Origin: Ruminococcaceae bacterium UBA1691
GTDB taxonomy: Bacteria > Bacillota > Clostridia > Oscillospirales > Acutalibacteraceae
Reading direction: 5' to 3'
DNA: 7,461 bases
NCBI GenBank assembly: GCA_002320555.1
Contig: DCJV01000075.1
Coordinates: 395 to 7,855, forward strand
In this document: positions 6,146-7,461 of the stretch, piece by piece
Layout of the letters: each line of letters starts with the position of its first letter
How positions within the stretch are numbered: position 1 is the first letter of the stretch
Translations under genes and position numbers: made by a program
The notes under the pieces: generated by a model
Database searches by the model: none
What the model was told of the DNA's origin: nothing
What the model saw: the letters and a program-made list of their open reading frames with translations, nothing else

Positions 6146-7141
6146 CTATACAATATATAAAATAGGCATCTCTCCAAGCCTTTTCTCCAGCTCCTGGCGC
6201 AAAAAATATTCCGCCTGATCCCTCTGCTCCGGACGGTAGCAATACTTGCCCGCCCCGCGGCCTGTCATGAGAGTTTGATCGTAGAGCTTTAACGCATTGG
6301 GAAACGCTTCGTCATTGATGGCGCGATGGACGAAGCTATAGGTCATGAAGATTATTTCGATGGCCGCCTGTCGTTTGACGGCAGGTGACAATTCGTCCGA
6401 CAGCCGTTCGATCAGCCGGGTATAGGACGCTTTCCAGTTTTCAGTCAGAATCACGGGCGCGATAAGCAAGCCCGGACGATAGCCTGCCTCGCACAGCCGA
6501 TTGAGCGCCCGAATGCGGTTTGCCAGAGGTGACGTACCCAGCTCAACCTTCCGGATGATCTCCTCCGGATTGACGCTCATGCGCACGATTGTACGTCCAT
6601 TGTGCCGCAGGGGCAACAACGGCTCCACCATATCAAATTTCGTGGGAAAGGTCAAAAAACCTTTCGGGCTGTCCGCAAACCGTTCGATCGTCCACGGCAG
6701 GTTTCCCGTGATCGTATTTTCCAGGACAAGATCGCTGTTGCTGCCGATTTCAAAGGTCAGGTCCCGGTCCGCATTTGCGGCAGTCTTCATGAGCTTATCG
6801 AGCATTTGCTCCCGGTTGACGAAAAGCCGCAGATAGGCGCATTTATTATAGTGGCAGACGAGATAGCAGTAAAGGCACATCGCCGTGCAGCCGGATGAGG
6901 TATAGGGGACGAGGAAGTCCGAAATCTTCTGATTGGGCACATAGCGGTGTGTCTTGCGTACACCGAGGACGAGATGCCGTTTCATTTTCGGAAAAGCACT
7001 GTTGGGATTTGCACGCAGGGCGTCGATTCTATTATGGTTTTCAATCGCGGTCCACGGAAGGCCTGCGTATTTCTCCCGCAGCTGTCTACCCAGCGGGTAA
7101 TCCAGGACGGCGGGCTCGTAAAAAATCTGATCTGGAAACAT
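6146..7141 (-). CDS. splB: Spore photoproduct lyase (radical SAM), Cys-variant
   Basis: Spore photoproduct lyase is a radical SAM enzyme that repairs 5-thyminyl-5,6-dihydrothymine in UV-damaged spore DNA during germination. The cluster motif is SGC-TAM-C-LY-CYL (CxxxCxxC). Many blocks agree with Bacillus subtilis SplB as I recall it: YEPAVLDYPLG, LVLGVRKT, FVNREQMLD, FPTKF, LGTSPLANRI, EAGYRPG and the end GAGKYCYRPE. I start it at ATG 7141 (331 residues) because GGGAG lies 5 nt upstream and this matches the Bacillus N-terminus; the longer frame from 7249 has no ribosome binding site. Odd points: the Bacillus H-donor Cys141 context FEASCTSD reads FEIGSNSD here, so Ser replaces Cys, and two additional cysteines follow the cluster (VCHYNKCAY). 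No splA-like gene is adjacent. It is convergent with the ABC permease. Confidence 0.9.
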   Translation of the reverse strand: MFPDQIFYEPAVLDYPLGRQLREKYAGLPWTAIENHNRIDALRANPNSAFPKMKRHLVLGVRKTHRYVPNQKISDFLVPYTSSGCTAMCLYCYLVCHYNKCAYLRLFVNREQMLDKLMKTAANADRDLTFEIGSNSDLVLENTITGNLPWTIERFADSPKGFLTFPTKFDMVEPLLPLRHNGRTIVRMSVNPEEIIRKVELGTSPLANRIRALNRLCEAGYRPGLLIAPVILTENWKASYTRLIERLSDELSPAVKRQAAIEIIFMTYSFVHRAINDEAFPNALKLYDQTLMTGRGAGKYCYRPEQRDQAEYFLRQELEKRLGEMPILYIV

Positions 7142-7146
7142 GATGG

Positions 7147-7151
7147 CTCCC
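7147..7151 (-). promoter_or_regulatory. Ribosome binding site that decides the splB start
   Basis: GGGAG on the minus strand lies 5 nt before the ATG at 7141. The upstream in-frame ATG at 7249 is preceded by CTCGTCAATTTTGAT, which has no Shine-Dalgarno match. Confidence 0.65.
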
Positions 7152-7183
7152 ACGCTTTCTGACGGATTGGTCCGTTCAAGAGC

Positions 7184-7190
7184 TAGTATG
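7184..7190 (-). promoter_or_regulatory. CATACTA, possible sigma-G-type -10 for splB
   Basis: CATACTA on the minus strand ends 42 nt before the ATG at 7141. In Bacillus subtilis the spl operon is transcribed by sigma-G, whose -10 is CATnnTA. The expected GnATA -35 is not seen: the bases 17-18 nt upstream read AGGTT/AAGGT. The identical heptamer precedes the PBP gene. Confidence 0.4.
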
Positions 7191-7461
7191 CCCGGAAACC
7201 GGAGCGGAACCTTTTCCACGCTGAAAACAGAGAATCTTTTTTGAGACATATCAAAATTGACGAGATGTGCACCACTGCATCCGGCCTCTACGCCGGCCTG
7301 CGCTCAAACACTGCCGCCATACATACGCAGCCCTCCGGATGTTCAAGCCGTGTTTGCGAGGCTGTTCGGAAAGACAAACATACCCCTCGTCCTCTTCCAG
7401 GTGCCCCCTCGGTGGTCCTGCTTTATCGGGGAAGTCAGTCTGATTACTTTCATTGTGCTGC
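7191..7461. other. End stretch without a convincing gene
   Basis: With splB starting at 7141, about 320 bases to the right edge hold no gene I can support. Several frames stay open to the edge because stops are rare here. They include a plus-strand frame from TTG 7257 with protein-like sequence near its end (VFARLFGKTNIPLVLFQVPP), a plus-strand frame from ATG 7265 and a minus-strand frame ending near the splB side. None has a ribosome binding site or known motif. A small inverted repeat CCGGC-CTCTAC-GCCGG lies near 7280-7295. Confidence 0.4.

Noticed and set aside
7265..7461. Plus-strand frame from ATG 7265 running off the right edge
   Set aside because: It has no ribosome binding site, odd Cys/Pro/Ser composition, and competing open frames on both strands. 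There is not enough sequence to call a gene.

Overview
The window looks like chromosomal DNA from a spore-forming Clostridia-type Firmicute, plausibly of the Oscillospirales/Ruminococcaceae kind. The reasons are moderate GC, strong purine-rich ribosome binding sites, sigma-A-like promoters, a spore photoproduct lyase (SplB) related to the Bacillus enzyme, and a small XRE regulator. Lineage is an inference from gene content, not from a marker gene.

Layout, left to right. (1) 1-314, minus: the N-terminal part of a membrane protein that runs off the left edge. It is divergent from a 71-residue XRE repressor (425-640, plus). Between them is a 42-bp paired palindrome, and the first palindrome fills the spacer of a clear minus-strand promoter (TTGACT-N17-TAGAAT). 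This has the layout of a repressor/target pair. (2) 657-702: a bidirectional terminator between the XRE gene and a monocistronic class B penicillin-binding protein (743-2365, minus). (3) 2526-2759, plus: a small charged coiled-coil protein of unknown function. It is followed by a hairpin (2794-2827) that could also stop transcription arriving from an M28-family membrane metallopeptidase (3051-4355, minus). (4) 4492-6142, plus: a two-gene ABC-2 type exporter operon, ATPase then permease, with an ATGA stop/start overlap. The ATPase frame is broken by one nucleotide at a T7 run immediately before the H-loop histidine. (5) 6146-7141, minus: splB, convergent with the permease and only 3 nt away. 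(6) 7142-7461: the splB upstream region and an end stretch with no convincing gene.

The genes do not form one pathway. The PBP (wall transpeptidation) and SplB (repair of UV damage in spore DNA) both carry CATACTA, the sigma-G-type -10 hexamer region, at a suitable distance upstream, but neither has a good -35, so co-regulation in sporulation is only a suggestion. The most notable points are these: the ATPase break lies exactly on an in-phase U UUU UUA slippery heptamer; SplB has Ser where the Bacillus enzyme has its H-donor Cys141, plus two extra cysteines just after the cluster; and the divergent XRE operator is unusually symmetric. I found no CRISPR array, tRNA, rRNA or insertion sequence, and no clearly novel multi-gene system.
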